The notes below the pieces were generated by a model. The model searched no databases, was not told the origin of the DNA, and saw only the letters and a program-made list of their open reading frames with translations. 38,629 nucleotides of DNA, from NCBI RefSeq assembly GCF_016888125.1, contig NZ_JACSWA010000594.1, positions 1-38,629 on the forward strand, given 5' to 3'. The stretch's first letter is position 1; each line of letters opens with the position of its first letter. Of the stretch, positions 17,566-26,452 are shown in pieces. Made by a program: the position numbers and the translations under genes. This DNA comes from Spirulina sp. CCY15215 (GTDB taxonomy: Bacteria > Cyanobacteriota > Cyanobacteriia > Cyanobacteriales > Spirulinaceae).

Positions 17566-20500
17566 ATGTCAATTCTCAAACGAATCGTTAAAAGTTTTCA
17601 AGTTCTACTGCAAGAACTTCTGTTATTACCTCTCAGATTAAACCGTTGGCTGAGTCGGCAGTTTTTGCGTTCTCCTCGTAATGCCTCTCAAGCTGGTTTT
17701 ATCCTGCCCACGGTAGTGATGGTGATTTTAGTAGTAACACTATTAACAACCACTATTGTCGTTCGTTCCTTCGATCGCGCTAAAAATGCCAGCAACGTGC
17801 GAGTAAACCAAGTGGTGCTTAACGCGGCACTCCCGGCGATCGAACGGGCGAAAAAGAAAATTGATGCTGTTTTTGCCGATCCGACTCTCCCCCAAGGAAC
17901 CCCAGCAGATACGGCACTCCTCAACGCTTTTAACGATTCGCAATATGATTTGGGAGATGAAGTTCGCTTGCGACTGGCGGCAGATATTGACAGTAGTAAT
18001 TCTATTGAAACAAAATACGATAACCCTAATGCCAGCGTCAGCCCGACACGAGATGAAGTCATGACGACTGCATGGCGCTTTCCCGTTGATACTGATAACA
18101 ATGGGAAATTTGATAGTTTTACTCTTTATGGTATTTACTTTCGATCCCCCAGTAGTGGGGACGATCGCCCCAGGTCTGAAATTGAAGCGAGAACCCCCCC
18201 CCAAGATGACAGCGCCACGAGTCAGGCTTGTGCCGTAGCTTTAGGGACTAGCGCCAGTTTAACCGGGTCAGATGGCTGGTATAAGGTCGGTGGCAAACTG
18301 AAAAAAGGTTTTTATGTTTATACCTTAACGGTTCCGATTGTGGAATTAACGGGTAATATTTTGCCCGGTGGTGGAGATTATAGTGCCGCAGGTTTATATG
18401 AAGTTTATGCGGGTAATCGAGGTTTTAGCGCGATCGAATATCAGCAAGATCGCAGCCGCATTCCTCTCGGTAATAATGCCGTTGTTTATGAAGATGACTT
18501 AGAAATCTTTGTCGGTTCTACCCAATTAAACCTGAATGGCCGCATCATTGCCAATAGTAACTTTCACTCAGGACGAGGAAGCAATGGTACGATTGGTTTG
18601 TATCAGGTTAGCAGCGATGAATCCTGCTTTTACGAAACTGAAAACGGCAAGATTTTTGTCGGGGGTAATGTTTCCAATGGGATTGTCGGTAGCACTGATA
18701 GTTGGAATGATATTAATGTCGATCTTTATACAGAGGGAGCCAATCCTGGCTCTCAAAGAATTAATAACACGGAAAAATCCACCAATCAGAATGCGAGTTT
18801 AGTCGCTTACAATACCCAAGCATACGAGGAGCGCATTGCGCTATTAGTTCAGGCGGCGATCTCTCTGGTAGGAACGCCTCCCGAAGCGGTGACAGATGAA
18901 GTTAATAATCGTTTGGCTGAACCGGGTAACACGAAAACGCAAGCTGAATTGCTTGAAGAAGAATATCAAACATGGTTCAGGCAAAGAACCCGCCGAGTTC
19001 CTTTTTCTGAAGTTCCTTTTGGAGATCCGGGAATAGGCAATAGAACAGTCGGTAATGTCCTCACAGATAACAATACTGATTTTCTCCGTCCTATCGACGA
19101 ATGGCACTATCCCGTTAACAAGAATAATGGGAGAACCAGTACAATTTCTGGTTTGACGTTGAAATTGGATAAACTCAACGCAACTAATCCCGATGAACTG
19201 GGCGCTTCAGAGTTACTCCTCGGCGATCGCGTTTTGGTGGGCAATAACTTACCGGAAAAATGGTTCGATCCGACTACAGGTAGTTTTGCCACAGAGGAAA
19301 GCCAACAATTAATCAATGGCGAAAACTGGACGGGAAGCAACGCACAACGCTATCGCCAAACTCGTATTAGCGCCCTCGCCGATCTTGGAGATATCAGCCG
19401 AGATGGATTCTGGGAAGAAGCGGCGGCGAAACTCCCCGAAAATACTTTAGATGGTTATGGAGGGCTACGGGTTGTGACGGGGGCGGGGATATATTTACCT
19501 TTGGATATTAGTCTAGGGCAAATCGGTAACTTAAACCTCACTAATCCCATTAATAACACCGTTTCTCGCGTGATTTGGCCGGATACGATGCCCGTGATTC
19601 CTTATACAGCTACGAAAAGTAACTACAACAGCCCAACAGCGACTATCCCTAACCCTTACCCTTACCCAGATTGGTTGAAAAATGCAGAAGATTTTAATCA
19701 GGATGATGCGGAAAGTACCAATCACCCAGATTTCCTTGAAGATGAAAGCGGCAATCCCCGTCCTTTCCTAAGAATGCGGGCGACGGCGGTTTATCACTAT
19801 ACCAAAGATGACGATAGTAATGAAGATACTCCCGCCCCTCCTATTGCTTGTATCAGTAGTTTCTACGACCCCACCGATAGTACAACGGCACAAAATCGAA
19901 GCGGACTGCCGAGTATTAGTGGTAATTTAGCTTGGGAAAATCCCATAGGTTTGACTACTCGAGCAACTGTGATAGGTAGTAACCCAAATTCAAATAATGG
20001 GATTACTTATAATCCCCCCCTAAGTATTAACACGGGTTTGGCAAGCAATACCATTCTGCGCTATCAAGCGGAATTAGTTTATCCGAATGGACGTTTGGTG
20101 AATCCGCAACTCGCGCAAGCCTTAATCAAGTTGGCTGGTGGTGGAATTAGCAATCTTTCCAACTCCGATCGCGCTGCTATTGATTCCGCGCTTTGTGCCT
20201 TGCAGATTTTAGCCAATGAGCCTAGCATCAGCGTCCCCGGATTTGGGGCAATCTCACCCTCAACGAGTCTATCGGGGGGTTATACCATCCCTCATGGCAC
20301 GATTCAAGAGGTCGCTTTCCTCGACGGTCGGGAAATTAAAGCCATTGAAGGAAATGCCAATACTTGCGGCTTTACCCGAGGCAGCAGTTGCCTCGATCCA
20401 GATAACAGTTACGATCGCCAGCCGTCCAGTACTGGACGCTCTGCGGATACAACTAATTTTCCTAATAGTGTCGAATATCGCATCTCTCAATATGACCTGG

Positions 20501-23500
20501 CGATAGAAATGCGCCAACCTTTAGAAGTTCGCGCAACGGCGATCGATCTCGATATCTTGCGACGACAAACAACACCAGCATCAACGAATGGACCCGATCC
20601 AGAATATCTCTTTCCTGATAGTGGTGTAATCTATGCCTCGCGAGATGATGCCTTACCCGATGCCAGCGATCGCCCTGCCGATCCGCAGCAAGCGGGATAT
20701 ACAACGCTTTACAACCAAGAACTTGACAAGTTTGAGAAAGTCAGTGCGACGGACTTCTGGCTCGATCCCACCCGCCGCCCGAATGGAATTATGCTCATTA
20801 ATGGCAGTTCCCTCGGTCGTAACAATAATAACGATTTCCGAGAAGAAGAAAAGGGCTTAATTTTTGTTTCCAATAACCCGTTGTATATCAGGGCTGGAGA
20901 TCCGGATGATGGTACGCCAGGATTTAACCTGCACACCGGGGGAAGTGGCCAAGAATTTGACGAGCAATTAACTGAAAATTGGAGTAATTTCTACACTCGG
21001 TCTGCTGGGGCAAACGGTAATGGTTTCAATGATAATTTTGCCTGTCGGACCAACGACGATCGCCTTCCACCCGACAAATGTTTGACTGGCGATCAATGGC
21101 GACAAGCAACAATTTTGTCAGATACCATCACATTACTAACCCATGATTTCCGCTTCGGTTTCCGCAGCGATGGAGATTTCGATCTGCGAAATAACCAAAC
21201 TGATAACCTTTTCCGGAATATCACCACCAGTACCCTCAATCCCGATCCAGCGAATACCAATATCCTTGTTAAATCCAGTCAAGATATCGACAAAGCTCGT
21301 CGCGAGAATGGTTTTTGGGATAATACTTTCGTCACCAATGGACTATCGAGCAATAATACAACGGCTTTTGGGACAACGACGGGATATACCGATGCCAGCT
21401 ACGCGAATACTGGTGATGCTTTAGGTAGTTCTTATTTCAATAACGGCGTACTGCCCATTCAGCGACGGAAAAATGCACCGGAATATGTAATGGAAATCTG
21501 TCGGAAATTGCCTGTTTCTGAATGTACGCCTAGTGATTGGGTCGTGGGTTACGATGCCAATAGCAGTGGCACTATCAGTTCAAGTCAATTCGTACAGGAA
21601 AGCGCGATCGGTATCGATTTGAATGGTAATGGGAATACAACCGATAACAATTATCCAGAAACCAAAATAACGTCGGAACAATTGCTGAAAATTCCTGCTG
21701 TTAATCGTACTCTCATTGGTGCAGGCACAACGGTTCTTGCCCCAATCCAAAATTTAGATGAATCCGATCAGCACTATCCCCGTCGAGTTGCCTTTAAACG
21801 GCAATATGGAAATTTGGTTTTAGATAATAACAAAAGACCAATTCCCTTGGGAATTGTGGGTAGCAATGTAGCAGAAGCACCCTATACCGGAACAACACCA
21901 ACTTCAGCAAATGATTCTCTTTGGTTTGCTGGAACAAATAATACTGGATCGCCTTGGACATTAGGAAGTCAAACCTATACCAGCAATAATGATAAGTTGT
22001 TTTACTCTAATCCAACTCCGACTGTAGGAACAAAGGATGCTTATGTTGCTGGCTATTTCGACGAGCGCGATGACTGGTTATTACCCGATATCGATTTCTT
22101 TATCGATACAACAACTGACCAAGGCGATATTGCCAATAACCTAAATCATTCCAGCTACAAAACAAATTATCTAAACGGGACACTTGCAAATTTAGTCGAT
22201 ACAAATCCTAATGCTTCTGTCGATCGCTCTGTTTGTATTAATGGAGCGAATGGAGGTCAATCTCAAGATGCACAACCCACTTCTATCAGTGGTGGTGGGT
22301 GTAACGTCAATACAGCAATAGACAGGTTTCTCGATACGGGTGTGTATGCTGTATCCGATACCCTAAATGCAGATGGTACTACAGTCTCAGGGCTTCCTTT
22401 AGGAGACCCATCTCGAACTCATAAAACATTTGCAGATACCACGTTAACAGATGGAGATCCTTTAAGAACTGTTGAAGTGTATACCTATACTTTTGCTAAC
22501 GTTTCCGTGGCTGTTGGCACAGCATCCCCTGGAACATCAGTAAATTTTAACTATCTTGGTGATTCATCAACTCCGGTGACTCTGACTCTCAATGGCAATT
22601 CAGACACCATGTTTATATTCCGACCCGATTCGTCTACTTTGAACGATCCGATACTTTTTGAGAATGTCAGTCTAGTTCTCAATGGAGTTAATCCAAATAA
22701 TATCTTTTGGGTGGTCAATGAGGGAGGAATAGTTTTCGCTGGAAACAATTCCTTAGCTGGGAATTTTCTCAGTCGCGATAGTGGAACAAATAATCAAGTC
22801 ATGTTCGACACGGCTGGAGTTATTCCAGTAGGTAGCGGTGTGAGAACGCAAACAACAATTAATGGTGGTCGTTTCCTCGGTTTCAACGGTACGGGAGGAA
22901 CAGTTGGTGGCGAGACTCTCGCAGATTTTAACACCTCGGCGGGGGGTTCAGCACTAACATTCAACGCCATCACCACCTCTCACCAACCCCTCCTCGTCCC
23001 CGTCCTACAACTGAGCATTCCTCAACGAACGACTTCATCCCCCATCCGCTACGGAGAAAACCCCCGACGGAATGAACTTGTTGTTTCTAACTGGTTGCAG
23101 CAAGCAAGAGATACCAGTGCGAGTCCGGAAGATGGCACATTTAACTTCGTTATGGCAACAGGAGACAGTCCTTCCCGCTATCGTTCCGGTAATCCACTGG
23201 TTCTCGAGTCGAATGGTTCCTTCGGTAATCTCACGCGATTTCTGGAAAACTGGTATAACCAAAACCTAATCACCATTTTCGGTTCCTTCATCCAACTCAA
23301 ACGCAGTACCTATGCAACTGCCCCCTATTGGCAACTCCTGCACGAGAATGCAAATTTCTCGATCCAGAATAATTCCGGCAGCTTCTTTGGCTATCCCCAA
23401 ATCTACAGCCTGAACTCCAGGCGGAATAGCATTTACGAACCACCGACTCGGAATTGGGGTTTTGATGTCGGTATTCTTTCTCAACTGCCTGACCTCTTCT

Positions 23501-23685
23501 CCCAACGCTTTACCCTGCCTCCCACAGACGATCCCAACGAATACTATCGCGAGGTCAGCCGCGACGATGATTGGATTCAAAACCTACTCTGTGGCACCTT
23601 CAGCAATACCAACGGCCAGAAAATCGGAGGAAAACAACCCGTCAACACTAATTATCGCCCGAGTAGCTGCCCAGAAAATCCCTAA
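17566..23685 (+). CDS. hpsA: Hormogonium polysaccharide protein HpsA (giant pilin-like protein)
   Basis: This protein of about 2039 residues has the HpsA layout: a basic, amphipathic N-terminus, then a prepilin-like segment QAGFILPTVVMVILVVTLLTTTIVV with G44/F45. Glu at +5 is replaced by Thr49, and Pro is at +4. A very large extracytoplasmic part rich in Asn, Asp, Ser and Thr follows. Calcium-loop-like motifs are DTDNNGKFDS (about 174) and DANSSGTISSSQ (about 1330). About 1585-1800 is a module resembling DUF3494 ice-binding proteins (LTLNGNSDTMFIF, NNIFWVVNEGG, NGGRFLGF). It is followed by HQPLLVPVLQL and a Trp/Tyr-rich C-terminus. I start at ATG 17566 rather than an in-frame TTG at 17548. 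A C9 run lies at 18194-18202. It is first in a four-gene operon; the hps genes are needed for motility slime in Nostoc. Confidence 0.88.
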   Translation: MSILKRIVKSFQVLLQELLLLPLRLNRWLSRQFLRSPRNASQAGFILPTVVMVILVVTLLTTTIVVRSFDRAKNASNVRVNQVVLNAALPAIERAKKKIDAVFADPTLPQGTPADTALLNAFNDSQYDLGDEVRLRLAADIDSSNSIETKYDNPNASVSPTRDEVMTTAWRFPVDTDNNGKFDSFTLYGIYFRSPSSGDDRPRSEIEARTPPQDDSATSQACAVALGTSASLTGSDGWYKVGGKLKKGFYVYTLTVPIVELTGNILPGGGDYSAAGLYEVYAGNRGFSAIEYQQDRSRIPLGNNAVVYEDDLEIFVGSTQLNLNGRIIANSNFHSGRGSNGTIGLYQVSSDESCFYETENGKIFVGGNVSNGIVGSTDSWNDINVDLYTEGANPGSQRINNTEKSTNQNASLVAYNTQAYEERIALLVQAAISLVGTPPEAVTDEVNNRLAEPGNTKTQAELLEEEYQTWFRQRTRRVPFSEVPFGDPGIGNRTVGNVLTDNNTDFLRPIDEWHYPVNKNNGRTSTISGLTLKLDKLNATNPDELGASELLLGDRVLVGNNLPEKWFDPTTGSFATEESQQLINGENWTGSNAQRYRQTRISALADLGDISRDGFWEEAAAKLPENTLDGYGGLRVVTGAGIYLPLDISLGQIGNLNLTNPINNTVSRVIWPDTMPVIPYTATKSNYNSPTATIPNPYPYPDWLKNAEDFNQDDAESTNHPDFLEDESGNPRPFLRMRATAVYHYTKDDDSNEDTPAPPIACISSFYDPTDSTTAQNRSGLPSISGNLAWENPIGLTTRATVIGSNPNSNNGITYNPPLSINTGLASNTILRYQAELVYPNGRLVNPQLAQALIKLAGGGISNLSNSDRAAIDSALCALQILANEPSISVPGFGAISPSTSLSGGYTIPHGTIQEVAFLDGREIKAIEGNANTCGFTRGSSCLDPDNSYDRQPSSTGRSADTTNFPNSVEYRISQYDLAIEMRQPLEVRATAIDLDILRRQTTPASTNGPDPEYLFPDSGVIYASRDDALPDASDRPADPQQAGYTTLYNQELDKFEKVSATDFWLDPTRRPNGIMLINGSSLGRNNNNDFREEEKGLIFVSNNPLYIRAGDPDDGTPGFNLHTGGSGQEFDEQLTENWSNFYTRSAGANGNGFNDNFACRTNDDRLPPDKCLTGDQWRQATILSDTITLLTHDFRFGFRSDGDFDLRNNQTDNLFRNITTSTLNPDPANTNILVKSSQDIDKARRENGFWDNTFVTNGLSSNNTTAFGTTTGYTDASYANTGDALGSSYFNNGVLPIQRRKNAPEYVMEICRKLPVSECTPSDWVVGYDANSSGTISSSQFVQESAIGIDLNGNGNTTDNNYPETKITSEQLLKIPAVNRTLIGAGTTVLAPIQNLDESDQHYPRRVAFKRQYGNLVLDNNKRPIPLGIVGSNVAEAPYTGTTPTSANDSLWFAGTNNTGSPWTLGSQTYTSNNDKLFYSNPTPTVGTKDAYVAGYFDERDDWLLPDIDFFIDTTTDQGDIANNLNHSSYKTNYLNGTLANLVDTNPNASVDRSVCINGANGGQSQDAQPTSISGGGCNVNTAIDRFLDTGVYAVSDTLNADGTTVSGLPLGDPSRTHKTFADTTLTDGDPLRTVEVYTYTFANVSVAVGTASPGTSVNFNYLGDSSTPVTLTLNGNSDTMFIFRPDSSTLNDPILFENVSLVLNGVNPNNIFWVVNEGGIVFAGNNSLAGNFLSRDSGTNNQVMFDTAGVIPVGSGVRTQTTINGGRFLGFNGTGGTVGGETLADFNTSAGGSALTFNAITTSHQPLLVPVLQLSIPQRTTSSPIRYGENPRRNELVVSNWLQQARDTSASPEDGTFNFVMATGDSPSRYRSGNPLVLESNGSFGNLTRFLENWYNQNLITIFGSFIQLKRSTYATAPYWQLLHENANFSIQNNSGSFFGYPQIYSLNSRRNSIYEPPTRNWGFDVGILSQLPDLFSQRFTLPPTDDPNEYYREVSRDDDWIQNLLCGTFSNTNGQKIGGKQPVNTNYRPSSCPENP

Positions 23686-23716
23686 GTTTGCCCGATCGCC
23701 ATTCCCTTAAAAAACC

Positions 23717-24433
23717 ATGAAAACCAAACCTCCTCTCATTCCCCGCGCCAACAGTGAAGCCGGCTTCACCATTATCGAATCTCTCCTCGCCGTTATCGTC
23801 GTCGGCATCTTGATCGTGGCGATCGGCCCCGTTATCGCCCTCTCTGCTGCCACGCGGATACAGGCGCGGCGAGTAGACTGGGCAACCCAAGCCGCCCGAG
23901 CCTACCTCGATGGGATTCGCAGTGACACGATCGCCCCTCCTCCCGTACAAACCATAGGCGATCGAACCAAAGATAAATATGTCGAAAAGTTAAAAGATAT
24001 TGCTGCACCCACCGCCGGTTCTCTCACTTGTACCGTTCGTACCTTGAGAAAAGGCAATAACGGCACTGATGTTCCTTATACCGACGCGAGAAGCGGCTAT
24101 TGTACGGCACCAACACCGGGACAATCTGCCCTGTATTGTGTAGATGGGGATAACGATGGAAAGTGTACAAATGATAACCTGAAAGATTTTGTCGTTCAGG
24201 CTTCTGGGGTGCAAAATGACTCCACAACCGCCAACGCAAAACGGGGCTATTTCTTAGGCATTCGCGTCTACCGCGCCGATGGTTTTGCCGACTCAGTGGC
24301 TTTGAAAACCGACGAACAGGCTAAAACCTTTTCGGGTGGGTTCGGCGATCGTAAAGCCCCAGTTCTCATCACCATCACCGAAATTATTGGTTCCGATACC
24401 ACCTATCAAAACTTAAAAAATCAATTCGAGTAA
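23717..24433 (+). CDS. hpsB: Hormogonium polysaccharide secretion pseudopilin HpsB
   Basis: This 238-residue type IV pilin-like protein has a prepilin site EAG/FTIIESLLA: Gly16/Phe17 with Glu21 at +5, followed by a hydrophobic helix (17-40). The globular part has four cysteines (about C105, C129, C141, C150) that could form two disulfides. An EF-hand-like loop D143-x-D145-x-D147-G recalls the calcium site of type II secretion pseudopilins. It starts 31 bases after hpsA. In Nostoc punctiforme, HpsB-D are the pseudopilins of the hps locus, thought to drive polysaccharide secretion with the type IV pilus machinery. Identification is by position, N-terminus and size. Confidence 0.88.
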   Translation: MKTKPPLIPRANSEAGFTIIESLLAVIVVGILIVAIGPVIALSAATRIQARRVDWATQAARAYLDGIRSDTIAPPPVQTIGDRTKDKYVEKLKDIAAPTAGSLTCTVRTLRKGNNGTDVPYTDARSGYCTAPTPGQSALYCVDGDNDGKCTNDNLKDFVVQASGVQNDSTTANAKRGYFLGIRVYRADGFADSVALKTDEQAKTFSGGFGDRKAPVLITITEIIGSDTTYQNLKNQFE

Positions 24434-24510
24434 TTTGAATATTTTCCATTTCCATCAATTTTCGGAATAATAATCTGGCAGTAATATTGCACTTTTTCTT
24501 CGGGAAAATT

Positions 24511-25599
24511 ATGTTTAAGAAAAACACTCAAAACCCAAAATATTTAACACAGTTAAAATTCTTTCTGCTGACCCAACTCCCCAGCACAAGGAAAAAAATC
24601 TCAAGCCAAGGTTTTACTCTCATTGAACTCTTGGTCGCGATGATTATCGCCATTCTCGTTATTAGTCCTTTATTAGGGTTAGCCGTAAACTTACTACAAA
24701 CCGATCGCCAAGAACAAGCAAAAGCCACCTCAGAAGATGAACTGCAATCAGCAGCAGATTTTATGGCACGAGACTTAAAACAAGCTGTTTATATTTACGA
24801 CGCGGCTGCCTTAGAGGACAACAGTAGCACTAATGCAAGTCCCTATAACATCAAAAATGAAATTCCCCCTGAATCCGGTGAGCTTTCCGGCTGTGTTAAT
24901 GAAAATAACTGTCAGCCGATTTTAGTGTTTTGGAAGCGCAAACCTTTTAAAGAGATTATCCCCAAAAATAATGTGGCGAACTGTAATGGAAATAATGCCA
25001 GTCAATGTGATGATACTTTTGTCTTTGCCCTTGTTGCTTATTACTTAATTAAAAATAATAATGCTACGAGTGCAGCTTGGTCAAACAGTGCCAGAATTGC
25101 CAGATTTGAAATTGCTAATGGGGTTGTCGATCCCGATGATACGAGTGATTTTCTTGTCGATCCCAGTAAGGGATTTGCAATGTTTGATTTGAGTTTAGGT
25201 GGTTCAGACTTAAAGGGAAAAATGAATCGCTGGACTAAAAAAACTGGTGAAAATTATACTGCTGACTCCATGCAGGTATTAATTGATTACGTCGATCAAA
25301 CACCTGCTGATCAAGCCGCCCCAAATGCACCACCCGCAAAACAAACTTGTCCGACAGACCAAGATGCAGATAGCCAGCCAATTTGGTCTCAGAGTCCTAA
25401 AACTGCTCCCGCAGATTTTCCTAATAGTTTTTATGCTTGTATTAATAATCGAGATAGTGCCGTAATTATTTATTTGCGAGGCAATGCTCTAGCCCGGATT
25501 CGTTCTGAAAACAATCCTCCCACATATAGCGATAATAACTCCTCTTATTTTCCCAGCACAAAAACCGAAGTAAAGTCAATTGGCGCATTAGTTCAATAA
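24511..25599 (+). CDS. hpsC: Hormogonium polysaccharide secretion pseudopilin HpsC
   Basis: This 362-residue pseudopilin has a basic leader of 34 residues and prepilin site SQG/FTLIELLVAMIIAI (Gly34/Phe35, Glu39 at +5). DRQEQAKATSEDELQSAADFMARDLKQAVYIY is the long amphipathic helix typical of PilW/GspJ-like minor pilins. The larger globular domain has several cysteines (CVNENNC, CNGNNASQC) likely paired as disulfides, and a proline-rich loop before PIWSQSPK. ATG 24511 (CGGGA upstream) is preferred to TTG 24487, which would add eight hydrophobic residues. The gap to hpsB is 77 bases, and 21 bases to hpsD. Confidence 0.87.
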   Translation: MFKKNTQNPKYLTQLKFFLLTQLPSTRKKISSQGFTLIELLVAMIIAILVISPLLGLAVNLLQTDRQEQAKATSEDELQSAADFMARDLKQAVYIYDAAALEDNSSTNASPYNIKNEIPPESGELSGCVNENNCQPILVFWKRKPFKEIIPKNNVANCNGNNASQCDDTFVFALVAYYLIKNNNATSAAWSNSARIARFEIANGVVDPDDTSDFLVDPSKGFAMFDLSLGGSDLKGKMNRWTKKTGENYTADSMQVLIDYVDQTPADQAAPNAPPAKQTCPTDQDADSQPIWSQSPKTAPADFPNSFYACINNRDSAVIIYLRGNALARIRSENNPPTYSDNNSSYFPSTKTEVKSIGALVQ

Positions 25600-25620
25600 A
25601 CAAAATCAGGAGAAATAGCC

Positions 25621-26334
25621 ATGAATTTTACAACTTTCAAAAATGGGACAAGCAAGTTTAAAAATAGACTACACCCGAAGACAATTCCTCAGCATGATGC
25701 TGGTTTTACAATGATTGAACTGATTGTTGTCGTTGTCCTTATTGGTATTTTAGGCGCGATCGCCGCCCCAGGATGGGTTGGTTTTATGAATAGCCGTCGG
25801 GTTAATAGTGCGAATGATGCTGTGTTGCAAGCCATAAACGAAGCAAAAAGTAAAGCCAGAAAGGAAAAACGTTCCTACAGTGTGAGTTTGAGAACTGAAG
25901 ATAATATTCCCCAAATTGCCGTTCATCCGGCGAATCTCGACCCTAATCCTCCGACTAATTCCAATATTGATAGCTATTGGGAAGCCGGAGATTTAGGAAA
26001 CGAAATTGGATTAAAACCCAATCAAGTTGTTTTGCAAACTAACTTGGCAGGTTATAACCAACTAGCCGGCATTGCTCCTAATACGCCTTTTACAGCAATA
26101 GCTGATAACGATACGGAATGGTGGGGAATAACCTTCGATCATACCGGAGAATTAAGAGAAGTTGACGGAGTTGCCCCAAATACTAATTTAATGATTCGCG
26201 TAGGGGTTAAAAACTCAAATACTGGAGAACCGATCGCCTCGACATTTCGCTGTCTTGAAATCGAAACCCTATTAGGATCTGTCAGAATTGGACGCACCGA
26301 AAATGAATGTCAAGAGCCAACACCACTTGATTAA
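25621..26334 (+). CDS. hpsD: Pseudopilin HpsD (GspH-like)
   Basis: This 237-residue pseudopilin has prepilin site DAG/FTMIELIVVVVLIGILGAIAAPGW (Gly28/Phe29, Glu33 at +5). NSRRVNSANDAVLQAINEAKSKARKEKRSYSVSL resembles the GspH/FimT minor pilin helix-strand junction. The rest is a beta-rich globular domain ending with a possible disulfide (CLEIETLL...NEC). AGGAGA precedes ATG 25621. It is the last gene of the hpsA-D operon; rpsB follows after 118 bases with its own leader. Role by analogy: a minor pseudopilin priming the filament that extrudes the motility polysaccharide. Confidence 0.85.
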   Translation: MNFTTFKNGTSKFKNRLHPKTIPQHDAGFTMIELIVVVVLIGILGAIAAPGWVGFMNSRRVNSANDAVLQAINEAKSKARKEKRSYSVSLRTEDNIPQIAVHPANLDPNPPTNSNIDSYWEAGDLGNEIGLKPNQVVLQTNLAGYNQLAGIAPNTPFTAIADNDTEWWGITFDHTGELREVDGVAPNTNLMIRVGVKNSNTGEPIASTFRCLEIETLLGSVRIGRTENECQEPTPLD

Positions 26335-26374
26335 ACTCAATTCGTGTTATCCTAGAAAAGTTGTCAAAAATCGC

Positions 26375-26419
26375 ACACCGGGACTTTCGGGTGTTTCCCT
26401 CGAGAAACTTCCCCCGGTG
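26375..26419 (+). promoter_or_regulatory. Structured leader of rpsB with mutually exclusive stems
   Basis: CACCGGG (26376-26382) pairs with CCCGGTG (26413-26419), enclosing GTTTC/GAAAC (26393-26397 with 26404-26408). An alternative hairpin pairs ACACC (26375-26379) with GGTGT (26390-26394) and excludes the outer stem. It lies 34 bases before the rpsB start and just ahead of its AGGAGA ribosome site. An autoregulatory S2 leader or attenuator is a reasonable inference; no known Rfam model is claimed. Confidence 0.5.
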
Positions 26420-26452
26420 GAGGATAAACCCGAATACAGGAGATAAAAGAAT

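Noticed and set aside
18194-18202. Frameshift or sequencing error at the C9 run
   Set aside because: The frame is open and HpsA-like on both sides, so the sequence as given is in frame.
17688-18204. Two long minus-strand frames inside hpsA (137 and 153 residues)
   Set aside because: They lie opposite the conserved pilin-like start of hpsA and are shadows of its coding bias.
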